A stretch of DNA of 50,130 bases. Source: Pedobacter panaciterrae (lineage in GTDB: Bacteria > Bacteroidota > Bacteroidia > Sphingobacteriales > Sphingobacteriaceae). The stretch lies in contig NZ_LGEL01000038.1 of the NCBI RefSeq assembly GCF_001636695.1, forward strand, positions 1 through 50,130, written 5' to 3'. The translations under genes and the position numbers were made by a program. Below the pieces are notes generated by a model, which saw nothing but the letters and a program-made list of their open reading frames with translations, made no database searches and was not told the origin of the DNA. Positions 24,677 to 34,103 of the stretch are shown one piece after another. Each line of letters begins with the position of its first letter. Within the stretch, counting starts at the first letter, position 1.

Positions 24677-27013
24677 ATGACTAGAAAACTTTATTTACTT
24701 CTTTTTTTATTAGCCTTTGCTACTTTAAATATAAATGCACAGCAAAAACCATTAAAATTATGGTACGATAAACCTGCACAAATTTGGGAAGAAGCCTTGC
24801 CTCTTGGTAATGGAAGATTAGGTATGACTCCAGATGGCGGGATATCAAAAGAAAAGATTGTGTTAAACGATATTACGCTTTGGTCAGGAGGTCCTCAGGA
24901 TGCAAATAATTACGAGGCTTATAAAAGCTTGCCGAAGATAAGAGAGTTGATACTTCAAGGAAAAAATGATGAAGCTCAGGATCTTGTAAATAAAGATTTT
25001 GTTTGTAAAGGACCTGGTTCGGGAGGTGCCCAATGGGGTAAATACCAGGTACTGGGAGACCTCGAAATCGATTTTACCTACGGAAACCTTAAGACTAATC
25101 AAATAACTCCTGAATCATATTACAGAGAATTATCTCTGGATAAAGCAATTGCAAGCTGTAGCTATAGGGTAAATGGGGTAAACTATAAAAGAGAATACTT
25201 TACAAGTTTTAGCGGGGATGTTGATGTGATTAAAATAACTGCTGATAAACCCGGAAAGTTAAATTGTAAAATATCTATTAGCCGCCCTGAAAAATCTGTG
25301 GTAAAGATCGATGGGACAGAGCTACAAATGTATGGTCAGCTTGATAATGGAACTGATGGTAAAGGAATGCAATATCAGGCAAGGGTTAGTACTAAATTAA
25401 AAGGTGGTAAGGTTACAGCCGGGAAAGATGCCCTTATTATAAAAGATGCAACAGAATTGACCATTTATGTTTCAGCAGCAACAGATTTTAAAGGATTTGC
25501 ATTTAAAGAAAAGACAAGTCAATTGTTGTCTGCCGCTTTAAAAACTCCTTATGAGATTCAAAAAAGCAAACATATAGCAAATTATACCAAGCTATTTAAA
25601 AGAGTAAATATTGATTTGGGCGAGGGTAAATCGGCCAGTCTTCCTACCAATAAAAGATTAGACCTTTTCTATAAGAACTTCGCAGATGATAAATCTCTAC
25701 CCGCCTTATTTTTTCAGTTTGGCCGGTATTTAAGTATAAGCAGTACCAGAGTTGGCCTGCTTCCACCAAATCTTCAGGGCTTATGGGCAAACCAAATCAA
25801 TACACCATGGAATGGAGACTACCATTTGGATGTGAACGTGCAAATGAACCACTGGCCAGTTGAAGTATCAAATCTTTCAGAATTGAATTTGCCGTTAGCT
25901 GAACTCGTTAAGAGCCTGGTAAAGCCTGGAGAGAAAACCGCAAAAGCATATTACAATGCCGAAGGATGGATTGCGCATGTTATTACCAACGTATGGGGGT
26001 TTACTGAACCTGGAGAGAGTGCTTCATGGGGTGCAACAAATGCGGGATCTGGCTGGTTGTGTAATAATTTGTGGGATCACTATGCTTTTAGCCAGGATGT
26101 TAATTATTTAAAAAGCATTTACCCGGTTTTAAAAGGCTCTGCTAAATTCTATAAAAGTGTATTGATAAAAGATCCAAAAACAGGTTGGTTTGTTACCTCG
26201 CCATCGGTGTCGCCTGAAAATACGTTCTACCTTCCCAATGGTAAAACAGCAAGTATATCAATGGGGCCTACCATAGATAATCAGATTGTAAGGGAGTTGT
26301 TTACTAATGTGATAACTGCTTCAAAGCTCTTGAATATAGATGCAGAATTAAGAAATGAACTACAGGAGAAACTGAAATCTATTCCTCCTGCAGGAGTGAT
26401 CGGTAAAGATGGACGAATTCAGGAGTGGATAGAAGATTATAAAGAAACAGATTTACAACACCGTCATATATCACATTTATATGGCTTGTATCCGGCGTCT
26501 TTAATTACTCCTCTTTCAACACCTGATCTTGCAGAGGCCGCAAAAAAAACACTTGAGGTAAGAGGAGATGACGGGCCTAGCTGGACCATTGCTTATAAAT
26601 TGCTTTTCTGGGCAAGGTTACATGATGGGAATCGCGCCTTTAAACTGTTTAAAGAAATTTTAAAGCCTACACTTCGAACTGATATCAATTATGGTGCTGG
26701 AGGTGGTGTTTATCCTAACATGCTCTCTGCAGGACCTCCTTTTCAAATCGATGGAAACTTCGGCGCAACTGCGGGAATAGCGGAGATGCTGATACAAAGT
26801 CACGACGGATTTATTGATCTTTTACCCGCTATACCTGATACCTGGAAAGCTTATGGATCTATTAAAGGTTTAAGAGCGAGAGGGAATTTCACAGTAGACA
26901 TGAATTGGAAAGATGGTAAAGTTATTAGCTATCGTATTAGTTCAAGCAGTCCAAAAAGAGTGAAAGTTAAGGTGAATGGAAAGTTAAGTGAGGTAATGGC
27001 TTCAAGATTGTAA
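24677..27013 (+). CDS. GH95 alpha-L-fucosidase / alpha-L-galactosidase
   Basis: Inverting glycoside hydrolase of family GH95, 778 residues, with a signal peptide (1-21, ending NINAQ). The N-terminal beta domain opens with the family signature EALPLGNGRLGMTPDGG, then LNDITLWSGGPQDANN. The (alpha/alpha)6 barrel carries the catalytic elements: HLDVNVQMNHWP (383-394, site of the water-activating polar residues), IQEWIEDY with E583 as general acid, and QIDGNFG with D692. GH95 enzymes remove terminal alpha-1,2-L-fucose or alpha-L-galactose, for example from xyloglucan, mucin or plant glycans. First gene after the AraC regulator, followed by SusC and SusD; probably periplasmic, trimming oligosaccharides after uptake. 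Exact sugar not decidable by eye. Confidence 0.9.
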   Translation: MTRKLYLLLFLLAFATLNINAQQKPLKLWYDKPAQIWEEALPLGNGRLGMTPDGGISKEKIVLNDITLWSGGPQDANNYEAYKSLPKIRELILQGKNDEAQDLVNKDFVCKGPGSGGAQWGKYQVLGDLEIDFTYGNLKTNQITPESYYRELSLDKAIASCSYRVNGVNYKREYFTSFSGDVDVIKITADKPGKLNCKISISRPEKSVVKIDGTELQMYGQLDNGTDGKGMQYQARVSTKLKGGKVTAGKDALIIKDATELTIYVSAATDFKGFAFKEKTSQLLSAALKTPYEIQKSKHIANYTKLFKRVNIDLGEGKSASLPTNKRLDLFYKNFADDKSLPALFFQFGRYLSISSTRVGLLPPNLQGLWANQINTPWNGDYHLDVNVQMNHWPVEVSNLSELNLPLAELVKSLVKPGEKTAKAYYNAEGWIAHVITNVWGFTEPGESASWGATNAGSGWLCNNLWDHYAFSQDVNYLKSIYPVLKGSAKFYKSVLIKDPKTGWFVTSPSVSPENTFYLPNGKTASISMGPTIDNQIVRELFTNVITASKLLNIDAELRNELQEKLKSIPPAGVIGKDGRIQEWIEDYKETDLQHRHISHLYGLYPASLITPLSTPDLAEAAKKTLEVRGDDGPSWTIAYKLLFWARLHDGNRAFKLFKEILKPTLRTDINYGAGGGVYPNMLSAGPPFQIDGNFGATAGIAEMLIQSHDGFIDLLPAIPDTWKAYGSIKGLRARGNFTVDMNWKDGKVISYRISSSSPKRVKVKVNGKLSEVMASRL

Positions 27014-27150
27014 TAAATTTATAGCTGTAGTTATTTGGCAGCCTTTTTTCATGGAGACAAAACACCTTTTGCGCTAAGTTGGGTGGGTTAGGCATATTTT
27101 CATGGTTTTTTTTTAGTATTTTTCTCTAACAAACCTAAAAACTAACCGAC

Positions 27151-30100
27151 ATGAAGAAATTTAACCTAATTTTTTCCTGTTCTCTTTTTCTAGCATCTTA
27201 TAGTTTTGCCCAACAAGTAGTTAAAGGCAAAGTAACAGATGCCAGTAATGGAACAGGGATTCCGGGCGCAAGTGTGCTCGTTAAAGGTGCTTCAACAGGC
27301 ACCTCAACTCAACCCAATGGTTCCTACAGTATTTCAGTACCGGCAAATGCAACTACACTTGTTGTAAAATACCTTGGCTTTATTAGTCAGGAAGTAGCTA
27401 TTAATGGCCGGACTGAAATCAATGTCTCATTGATGCAAGATTCTGAATCATTATCAGAAGTTGTAGTAACAGCCCTGGGTATTAAACGAAGTGAACGATC
27501 ACTGGGTTACTCCACTCAGGAAGTAAAGGGCGATAACCTAACGCTTACCAAGGAACAAAATGTGATTGGCTCTCTTGCAGGGAAAATTGCCGGTGTACAA
27601 GTTGTAGGCTCATCGGGAGCAAGCATGGGAGGTACCCAAAAGATTAAGATCCGTGGAGTCAATTCTCTTGCGGGTTCAGATCAGCCTTTAATAGTGGTTG
27701 ATGGGACACCTGTTTCCAACAGTAATTTCTCTAACGGTGGCGGAGGGGCTTCTGGTAGTGATGGGAGTTATACTGGCCCAGATTATGGAAATGTTGCTCA
27801 GGATATAAATCCTGACGACATTGAGTCTGTAAACGTACTGAAGGGCCCGGCAGCATCTGCGCTTTATGGACTACGCGGCCAATATGGGGTTATCATGATT
27901 ACCACAAAAAAGGGTACAAAAGGACCCAAAAAAGTTGATGTTCAATTTAGCTCTGCATTTTCAATTGAAAAGGTAGGAAACCTGATGCCAATGCAGAATT
28001 TGTACGGGGCAGGATCTAAACAAACCTGGAATACACTCGCCAATGGCCAAAAGTATGTCCAGATGGACTATGATGAAAGTTGGGGGCCAAAAATGGATGG
28101 TACACCAGTTAGGCAGGTATTCAGTTTCTATCCTCAGGATCCAACCTACGGACAAGAAACACCCTTTATTCCTCATCCAAATAATATCAGGGATTTCTTT
28201 GAAACAGGAAACAACGCAGTAAACAGTATATCTGTTTCCGGAGGTGGCGAAAATTCAACATTCAGACTAAGCTATACCAATGGCAACATAAATGGGGTTG
28301 AACCGAACACCTGGCTTAGAAGAAATAACCTTGGCTTAAATACTTCTCTGGATATAACAGATAAAATTACTGCATCTGCCAATATAAATTATGCAGGTAA
28401 TAAAGGTCAAAGGCCTTCTCAGGGATATGATGGTGGTTCAAGAAATTTTGTGCAATGGTTTCAGCGGAACATTGACATGAAGCGTTTAAAAGATTATAAA
28501 TATTCAGATGGTACATTTTTACATTGGAATTTAGATGTGCCTAATTCCGATGGCTCATTAGATAGTTTCCAGCCTTTATATTGGAACAATCCGTATTTTG
28601 AAGCCTATGAGAATTTAAATAATGATGATAGAGACCGCATATTTGGAGATATTGGTTTAACCTATCAGGTTTTGCCTGAATTAAAATTAAGTGGCTTTGT
28701 AAGGACTGATAGCTATATTCAGAATATAGAAGAACGGTCTGCTGTTGGAGGCCGTTATTTAAGCTCATTCTCTACTGGTAAATATCAAAACAAAGAAATG
28801 AACTATGAATTTCTTGGACAGTATACTAAAAATTGGAACGATTTTTCACTAACAGCAAATGTAGGATCAAATATTTACACCCGCAGGTATAATTACTTAC
28901 TAGAAAAAACCGAGGGTGGATTGATTAGCCCCGACTTTTATAATATCGCTGCCTCTAAAGACCGCCCCACAACAACATCATACCTGCTTAGACAGCAAAT
29001 ACGAAGTTTGTATGCAATGGCATCTTTTGGGTATAAAGATATTTATTATTTAGATGCATCAATTAGAAACGATAATACCTCTACTTTGCCCAAAAAGAAC
29101 AACTCTTACTATTATCCATCAGTTTCAGGCAGCATGGTTTTTGGAGAGTTGTTAAAATGGAAACCGTTATCATATGGTAAAGTGAGACTTAGCTATGCCA
29201 TTGCCGGATCAAATGTTAGTCCTTATAAAACATCGTTTGTATATGCTATTGGCGGAATATACGATGGGCCTTTAGGAACTATAAATACCATTTATGTTCC
29301 TGATGATATTAAAAATCCGGATTTAAAACCATCATTTGCTCATTCATATGAAGCCGGACTTGATCTGAAGTTTTTGAATAATCGTTTTGGTGTTGACTTT
29401 ACGCTATATAAACAGCAAAATAAAGATCAGATCATTGAGTTAAAGGTTTCGGGTACAACCGGGTATAATACTACTATAATTAATGCAGGTGAGATAGAGA
29501 ACAAAGGAGTTGAAATCACTTTAAATGGGTCACCGGTCAGATCTCAAAACTTCTCATGGGATGCAGCTTTTAACTTCGCGCACAGTAAAAATCTAATTAA
29601 AAAATTAGGTACTGATTCAAAGGTTTATCCTATTAGCTCAAATACTTATGCCGGTAAATCAGTGTTTTTGAATTCTTATGAACTTGGATCGTACGGAAGT
29701 TTGATTGGACAAGCTTACCAGCGAGATCCTGCAACGGGAAAGGTTCTGTTAGGAGCCAATAATATGCCACTTTATACACCGGCTACTCATAATTTTGGAA
29801 CAGTATTGCCTCAGTACACAGGAGGATTCCTAAATACATTTAACCTCTGGAAGTTTAGCATAGGAGCCATGATAGATTTTCAAAAAGGAGGCCGATTCTT
29901 CAGCTGGTCCAAAATGCTTGCTCAAAAATCAGGACAAGCAGAAGAGACCGCCGCAATGAATGATAAAGGGCATAATATTCGTGACGCAGTGGCTGATGGT
30001 GGGGGGATAAAAATTAATGGGGTTTATGCTCCGGGAACTGTAATAAATGGTACTGATGTTAGTGGCCAGGAAGCCAGCCCGTATGTTGATGCAAGAGCCT

Positions 30101-30399
30101 ATTACAGAAACACAATAGGAACCAATGTTTATGAAGAGTATTTATATGATGCCTCATATGTTAAATTAAGAGAATTGAGTGTGGGATATACATTCGACAA
30201 AAAGTCATTTTCCAAGCTCCCTTTCCGTTCACTCAAACTTTCCTTTATCGCGCGTAATCCTGTTATGATATGGCAAAAAGCACCAAAAGGATTAGATCCT
30301 TCAGAATTATCAAGCGGAAGTTCTTCAATTAGCTGGCTTGAAACAGGAGAGTTAAATACAGTTCGATCATATGGAGTTAACTTGAATATTAACTTTTAA
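27151..30399 (+). CDS. SusC/RagA TonB-linked outer-membrane transporter
   Basis: A 1082-residue TonB-dependent transporter. Signal peptide 1-20 (ending SYSFA), directly followed by the carboxypeptidase-regulatory-like domain (VVKGKVTDASNGTGIPGASV), TonB box region (EVVVTALGI), plug (QKIKIRGVNSLAGSDQPLIV, SALYGLRGQYGVIMITTKKG) and a barrel ending GVNLNINF. Unlike the SusC at 2075 it lacks an STN domain, in agreement with control by AraC rather than sigma/anti-sigma. It lies 137 bp after the GH95 gene and 11 bp before its SusD. Predicted to import oligosaccharides bearing fucose or galactose. Confidence 0.93.
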   Translation: MKKFNLIFSCSLFLASYSFAQQVVKGKVTDASNGTGIPGASVLVKGASTGTSTQPNGSYSISVPANATTLVVKYLGFISQEVAINGRTEINVSLMQDSESLSEVVVTALGIKRSERSLGYSTQEVKGDNLTLTKEQNVIGSLAGKIAGVQVVGSSGASMGGTQKIKIRGVNSLAGSDQPLIVVDGTPVSNSNFSNGGGGASGSDGSYTGPDYGNVAQDINPDDIESVNVLKGPAASALYGLRGQYGVIMITTKKGTKGPKKVDVQFSSAFSIEKVGNLMPMQNLYGAGSKQTWNTLANGQKYVQMDYDESWGPKMDGTPVRQVFSFYPQDPTYGQETPFIPHPNNIRDFFETGNNAVNSISVSGGGENSTFRLSYTNGNINGVEPNTWLRRNNLGLNTSLDITDKITASANINYAGNKGQRPSQGYDGGSRNFVQWFQRNIDMKRLKDYKYSDGTFLHWNLDVPNSDGSLDSFQPLYWNNPYFEAYENLNNDDRDRIFGDIGLTYQVLPELKLSGFVRTDSYIQNIEERSAVGGRYLSSFSTGKYQNKEMNYEFLGQYTKNWNDFSLTANVGSNIYTRRYNYLLEKTEGGLISPDFYNIAASKDRPTTTSYLLRQQIRSLYAMASFGYKDIYYLDASIRNDNTSTLPKKNNSYYYPSVSGSMVFGELLKWKPLSYGKVRLSYAIAGSNVSPYKTSFVYAIGGIYDGPLGTINTIYVPDDIKNPDLKPSFAHSYEAGLDLKFLNNRFGVDFTLYKQQNKDQIIELKVSGTTGYNTTIINAGEIENKGVEITLNGSPVRSQNFSWDAAFNFAHSKNLIKKLGTDSKVYPISSNTYAGKSVFLNSYELGSYGSLIGQAYQRDPATGKVLLGANNMPLYTPATHNFGTVLPQYTGGFLNTFNLWKFSIGAMIDFQKGGRFFSWSKMLAQKSGQAEETAAMNDKGHNIRDAVADGGGIKINGVYAPGTVINGTDVSGQEASPYVDARAYYRNTIGTNVYEEYLYDASYVKLRELSVGYTFDKKSFSKLPFRSLKLSFIARNPVMIWQKAPKGLDPSELSSGSSSISWLETGELNTVRSYGVNLNINF

Positions 30400-30410
30400 C
30401 ATAGGAAGTC

Positions 30411-31826
30411 ATGAAAAAGATAAATAAATCAGTATTGTTAGTAGCGGCAACCTTGTTCTTGTTTTCTAGTTGTAATAAATTCGATGAATCAATCAACAGA
30501 GATACAAATAACCCAACTGTTGCCTCTGGCACCCAATTGATTGCAAATTCGCAACTTAGCTTGCCTACTTTGAGTTCTTCGCCGCAGGGAGAGTATTATG
30601 CACAATTTCTGTCAGAGGCATTGTATCCGGATCTTTCTCTATATAACAATGTGAACTTCAGTTTTTACACTTTATATACAGGTCCATTACAGAATTTGGA
30701 ATCAGTTTTAACTTCTCCATCTTTAGTGCCATCAGAGGGGCCAATTAGTAACCAGGTTGCGGTTGCAAAGATTTTAAAGGCATATTTCTTCTGGCATATA
30801 ACGGATAGGTGGGGAGACGTTCCATTTAGTGAAGCGTTAAAAGGGAAAGACAATTATACGCCTGCTTACGATACACAGCAATCAATTTACAATAGCCTCT
30901 TTAAGTTGCTCGATGAAGCGAATTCGCAGATTGTTGCGGGTAATATTTCAAATGACATTGTTTATAATGGAAATATGGAGCAATGGAAAAAACTGGGAAA
31001 TACAATCCATTTATTAATGGCTCTCAGACTTTCAAAGATAGATGCCGGTAAAGGGAAAGAAGAGTTTAATAAGGCTTTGGCAGGTGGAATAATGGAATCC
31101 AATGATGATAATCTTGTTTATAAACATCTGGCAAATGCAGCTAATGAAAACTATTGGTACGATCAGATTTCAAATCAAAACAGAAAATGGTGGGCGTTAA
31201 GTAAACCATTGGTCGATTATATAAAGCCGCTTGATGATCCCAGACTCAAAATTTATGGTGATGCCAATAAAGCAGGAGATTATACAGGATTAGAGTTTGG
31301 GCTTGTTGATGGAGTTGATAAAAAAGATCCTTCATTATTGGGAATAGCAATTCGTAAACAGGATGCTCCGGTTTATCTGGTTACTTTGGCTCAGGCCTTG
31401 TTTGCAAAAGCTGAGGCCGCTAAGATAAACTGGATTCCAGGAGGGGATGCTGAAGCTAAAGCAAACTATGATGTAGGAATTGAACAATCTGTTAGACAAT
31501 GGAATAATAATGACATTAGTGGTCTGGCCAAAATGAAAGCACATGCCGAAATTCAATATGATCCTGCCAATGGTATTAAGCAGATAGCCTATCAACGCTG
31601 GGTTCATTTATTTATGAATGGTTTTGAAGCATGGGCCGAATGGAGAAGAACAGGTTACCCTCAACTGGGTTCTCCCGTGGGTAATCCAACTAAAGCAATT
31701 CCAAGAAGGCAAGCCTATCCAACAGAGGAGTCATCAAACAACAAAACACATTATTCTGAAGCTATTCAGCGTCAGTTTAATGGTGCTGATGATTTGACCG
31801 GACGCCTATGGTGGGATAAACCTTAA
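30411..31826 (+). CDS. SusD/RagB-family outer-membrane lipoprotein
   Basis: A 471-residue surface lipoprotein with lipobox LFSSC (Cys21). The sequence follows the SusD-like_2 subtype: NRDTNNPTVAS after the lipid anchor, FFWHITDRWGDVPFSEALKG, MEQWKKLGNTIHLLMALRLS, and IAYQRWVHLFMNGFEAWAEW with RRTGYP near the end. It caps the SusC encoded 11 bp upstream and binds glycan at the cell surface. It is the last gene of the locus; a dispersed-type hairpin lies downstream and may serve as transcription end. Confidence 0.92.
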   Translation: MKKINKSVLLVAATLFLFSSCNKFDESINRDTNNPTVASGTQLIANSQLSLPTLSSSPQGEYYAQFLSEALYPDLSLYNNVNFSFYTLYTGPLQNLESVLTSPSLVPSEGPISNQVAVAKILKAYFFWHITDRWGDVPFSEALKGKDNYTPAYDTQQSIYNSLFKLLDEANSQIVAGNISNDIVYNGNMEQWKKLGNTIHLLMALRLSKIDAGKGKEEFNKALAGGIMESNDDNLVYKHLANAANENYWYDQISNQNRKWWALSKPLVDYIKPLDDPRLKIYGDANKAGDYTGLEFGLVDGVDKKDPSLLGIAIRKQDAPVYLVTLAQALFAKAEAAKINWIPGGDAEAKANYDVGIEQSVRQWNNNDISGLAKMKAHAEIQYDPANGIKQIAYQRWVHLFMNGFEAWAEWRRTGYPQLGSPVGNPTKAIPRRQAYPTEESSNNKTHYSEAIQRQFNGADDLTGRLWWDKP

Positions 31827-31946
31827 GAGCTAATTGATTATTAGTAAAACCTGGATAAGAAATCGTCGTAAACAGTACTTTAAAAAGCTGGTTATGATGG
31901 TTTCTTATCTGAAATAAATTACCAATGACAGATTGTTTTTAAAGCA

Positions 31947-32039
31947 GTCGTCATCTTAACGAAAGGAGATATCTCTCGGTTACGCCAATTCGCAGCTACT
32001 TCATGGTCAAGAGATCTATCCTTTCGTCGGGATGACGGC
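31947..32039. repeat. dispersed palindromic repeat (REP-like)
   Basis: Imperfect arms 31947-31976 and 32010-32039 around a 33-nt loop share the core GACGAAAGGA / TCCTTTCGTCGGGATGACGG. The right arm and loop (CTACTTCATGGTCAAGAGAT) match the inner part of the element at 658-812, so both are the same family. It is the only notable item in the 360-bp gap 31827-32186 apart from a promoter. Confidence 0.65.
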
Positions 32040-32130
32040 TTGTACAATAGCAATGATTTTGTATTTTTTCTAATGCCAGACGGTCAGAATGATGATCATT
32101 TAATATTTTCTAAAATAAATCACCAAACGA

Positions 32131-32162
32131 TTTGGATTAATTCTAAATAATAGCAACCTTTG
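32131..32162 (+). promoter_or_regulatory. candidate promoter
   Basis: TTTG at 32131-32134, 20 nt, then AACCTTTG at 32155-32162 (7 of 8 to TAnnTTTG allowing the free positions), 24 bp before the ATG at 32187. Confidence 0.5.
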
Positions 32163-32186
32163 CAATATCAAGAGTTTAATGTGAAC

Positions 32187-32552
32187 ATGCAGGATTCAGT
32201 TGTACTACCTTCAATCGATTTTACAGAAGTATTTAATACTAAGAACGGTGCTATCTATCAATCTGACAGTGAGAACTGTTGGTATATAGATTTTGCAGGT
32301 AAACTTGCACGTTTCGATTATCGTAACTTACTTAAACTTAAAAAAGCAGTTTATCAAATCGATATAGAGAACCTGCTTTTAAATAGTACCAAAGCACCAG
32401 ATCTTGAAATCATTTTTATATGTGCATGTGATCATTGTTATGTACTTTCTATTTTAGAGATCATTGCGTTAAAAGAATTACTACAAGGTACATTTGTGAT
32501 GTTAGAGCTTAATCACATTATATTTGATCGTTTGCATCGTATAGTTGCCTGA
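32187..32552 (+). CDS. hypothetical protein
   Basis: A soluble protein of 121 residues, start ATG 32187; the longer reading from TTG 32160 overlaps the promoter and is unlikely. It has WYIDFAGKLARFDYRNLLKLKK in the middle and a CACDHCYVLS segment (three cysteines and a His in a cluster) that might bind metal or be redox active, followed by a Leu-rich helix. Not a family I can name. It precedes the ferritin gene by about 100 bp, each with its own promoter; an iron link is possible but unproven. Confidence 0.72.
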   Translation: MQDSVVLPSIDFTEVFNTKNGAIYQSDSENCWYIDFAGKLARFDYRNLLKLKKAVYQIDIENLLLNSTKAPDLEIIFICACDHCYVLSILEIIALKELLQGTFVMLELNHIIFDRLHRIVA

Positions 32553-32614
32553 TTAACTTAGAATTAGAATCTTTCCATATTACTTTAATATTATCTATTC
32601 TTAATTTATTGCAT

Positions 32615-32622
32615 TATTTTTG
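32615..32622 (+). promoter_or_regulatory. candidate -7 box of the ferritin gene
   Basis: TATTTTTG fits TAnnTTTG exactly, 31 bp before the ferritin ATG at 32654. The -33 box is weak. Confidence 0.4.
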
Positions 32623-32653
32623 ATGTTATAATATCATTTAAACGGTAGTAATT

Positions 32654-33184
32654 ATGAAAGATATCATTCGCGCAAAGTGCTTACTCTCATCAGATGTAGA
32701 GACACTTATTAACCAGCAAATAAAAAAAGAAGCCCACTCATCAGCTATTTACCTTTCTATGGCTTCATGGTGTAACCGCAATGGATACGACTTTTCATCT
32801 GACTATTTTTTCAAACAAGCCGAAGAAGAAAGAGAGCATCAGCTTAAATTCTATAAATATGTTTTAGATATGGGAGGAACAGCAATTTCTCCTGAAATCA
32901 CAAATATCAAAATTGAATATAACTCTTTCCGTGAGGTTTTTGAAGAAGCTTTAGATCAGGAAATTAGTGTAACCCAATCTATTAAAAGCATTGCTGCTCG
33001 TTGTCATAAAGAACAGGATTATGTAACTCTTGAGTTCTTAAACTGGTTCTTTAGAGAACAAAGAGAAGAAGAATATAAAGCTCGTCGCGCCCTTGAATTG
33101 TTTGATGTAATCGGAGAAGAAGGAACTGGAAGATGGCAGATTGACAAACATGTTGGTCAAATTAAATACGAAAGCGAGGCTTAA
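32654..33184 (+). CDS. ferritin (non-haem, FtnA-like)
   Basis: Iron-storage ferritin, 176 residues, forming a 24-subunit shell. Ferroxidase ligands are visible by comparison with E. coli FtnA: E26 (KKEAHSSAIYLSMASWC), E59 and H62 (AEEEREHQ), E103 (DQEISVTQSI) and the REQREEE segment at 134-140. No haem-binding Met of bacterioferritin at the expected place. It oxidises Fe(II) and stores Fe(III) in the cytoplasm. Single gene with its own -7 box and a strong terminator. Confidence 0.94.
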   Translation: MKDIIRAKCLLSSDVETLINQQIKKEAHSSAIYLSMASWCNRNGYDFSSDYFFKQAEEEREHQLKFYKYVLDMGGTAISPEITNIKIEYNSFREVFEEALDQEISVTQSIKSIAARCHKEQDYVTLEFLNWFFREQREEEYKARRALELFDVIGEEGTGRWQIDKHVGQIKYESEA

Positions 33185-33216
33185 TCTAATTTAGCCAGTT
33201 TGCCCTGGTATTTTAA

Positions 33217-33251
33217 GGTACATACTGATGAAACAGTATGTGCCTTTTTTT
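33217..33251 (+). terminator. rho-independent terminator of the ferritin gene
   Basis: Stem of 11 bp (GGTACATACTG / CAGTATGTGCC, one G-U pair), 6-nt loop, then seven T. It lies 33 bp after the ferritin stop. Confidence 0.85.
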
Positions 33252-33271
33252 GTTTATTGATAATATAGGCC

Positions 33272-33391
33272 ATGTCAAAGAAACATAAAAAGAATAAACA
33301 CTCTAAGCAGGAAAAAAAGGATAAAAAGAAAAAAGACTGCTGTGAGAAATACCTTAGAGGAAAACGATGTAAAAATTGTCCCCTGGCCTAG
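33272..33391 (+). CDS. small Lys/Cys-rich protein (39 residues)
   Basis: A short ORF ATG 33272 to TAG 33391 encodes 39 residues: a very basic N-terminal half (MSKKHKKNKHSKQEKKDKKK) and a compact Cys tail, CCEKYLRGKRCKNCPLA, with four cysteines (23, 24, 33, 36). The pattern KxCCEKYxxGKRCKxCP recalls tiny conserved Bacteroidota proteins and suggests metal binding plus nucleic-acid or ribosome contact. It sits 21 bp after the ferritin terminator and converges with the thymidine kinase gene (23 bp apart). No ribosome-binding site is obvious, as usual in this phylum. Function unknown. Confidence 0.6.
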   Translation: MSKKHKKNKHSKQEKKDKKKKDCCEKYLRGKRCKNCPLA

Positions 33392-33414
33392 TTTTGGCAT
33401 TTCCTTATGCTTTA

Positions 33415-34005
33415 CTAATTTAGAATAACATTGTCGGCCAAATGATAGCAACGCCTGCAACGAGGCTCATAGCTATCCTTTTCTCCCAATAATATTTTTG
33501 ATTCGCTGGCCACTTTACGGAAAGAGTACATAGCCGGACTGCCGCAACGTACACAAACTGCATTTACTTTTGTCACCAATTCTGCTATAGCCATCAAGGC
33601 CGGTATCGGGCCGAAAGGTTTACCAAGAAAGTCCATATCTAAACCAGCTACTATAACTCTTATTCCTTTTTGAGCAAGCTTGTTACATACCTCAGGTAAA
33701 TCCTCATCAAAAAATTGAGCTTCATCAATGCCAACAACCTGGGTATTGGCATCCAAAAGTAGTATTGCTGATGATGTTTCAACGGGTGTTGATTGAATAG
33801 AATTTAAATCATGCGATACAACAGCATTTTCGTCATACCTGGTATCTGTTTTAGGTTTAAAGATTTCAACATTCAGCTTAGCAATTTGAGCCCTTCTTAA
33901 TCTCCTTAATAATTCTTCTGTTTTACCTGAAAACATAGAGCCGCAAATTACCTCTATGCTCCCGCAAAACTCGCCTCTTCTGTAATTTTGTTCGCTGAAT
34001 AACAT
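33415..34005 (-). CDS. tdk: thymidine kinase
   Basis: Type II thymidine kinase, 196 residues, phosphorylating thymidine with ATP in nucleotide salvage. Walker A GSMFSGKT at 22-29, Walker [11 protein letters not shown] (D94, E95), lasso-domain zinc cysteines C151, C154, C183 and C186 ([19 protein letters not shown]). Full length with no defect. Divergent from the acidic hypothetical gene at 34104. Cytoplasmic, homotetramer in the family. Confidence 0.95.
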   Translation of the reverse strand: MLFSEQNYRRGEFCGSIEVICGSMFSGKTEELLRRLRRAQIAKLNVEIFKPKTDTRYDENAVVSHDLNSIQSTPVETSSAILLLDANTQVVGIDEAQFFDEDLPEVCNKLAQKGIRVIVAGLDMDFLGKPFGPIPALMAIAELVTKVNAVCVRCGSPAMYSFRKVASESKILLGEKDSYEPRCRRCYHLADNVILN

Positions 34006-34048
34006 CCTATTGTAGTACTTATAGCCTGCTAATATCAGAATTTTGTAG

Positions 34049-34056
34049 TACTTTTG
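34049..34056 (+). promoter_or_regulatory. candidate -7 box
   Basis: TACTTTTG matches TAnnTTTG, 48 bp before the ATG at 34104. Confidence 0.4.
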
Positions 34057-34103
34057 AATGGCAAGTTACCAACATAAAAAGTCAATTCTTCCGTTATTAA
34101 ATT

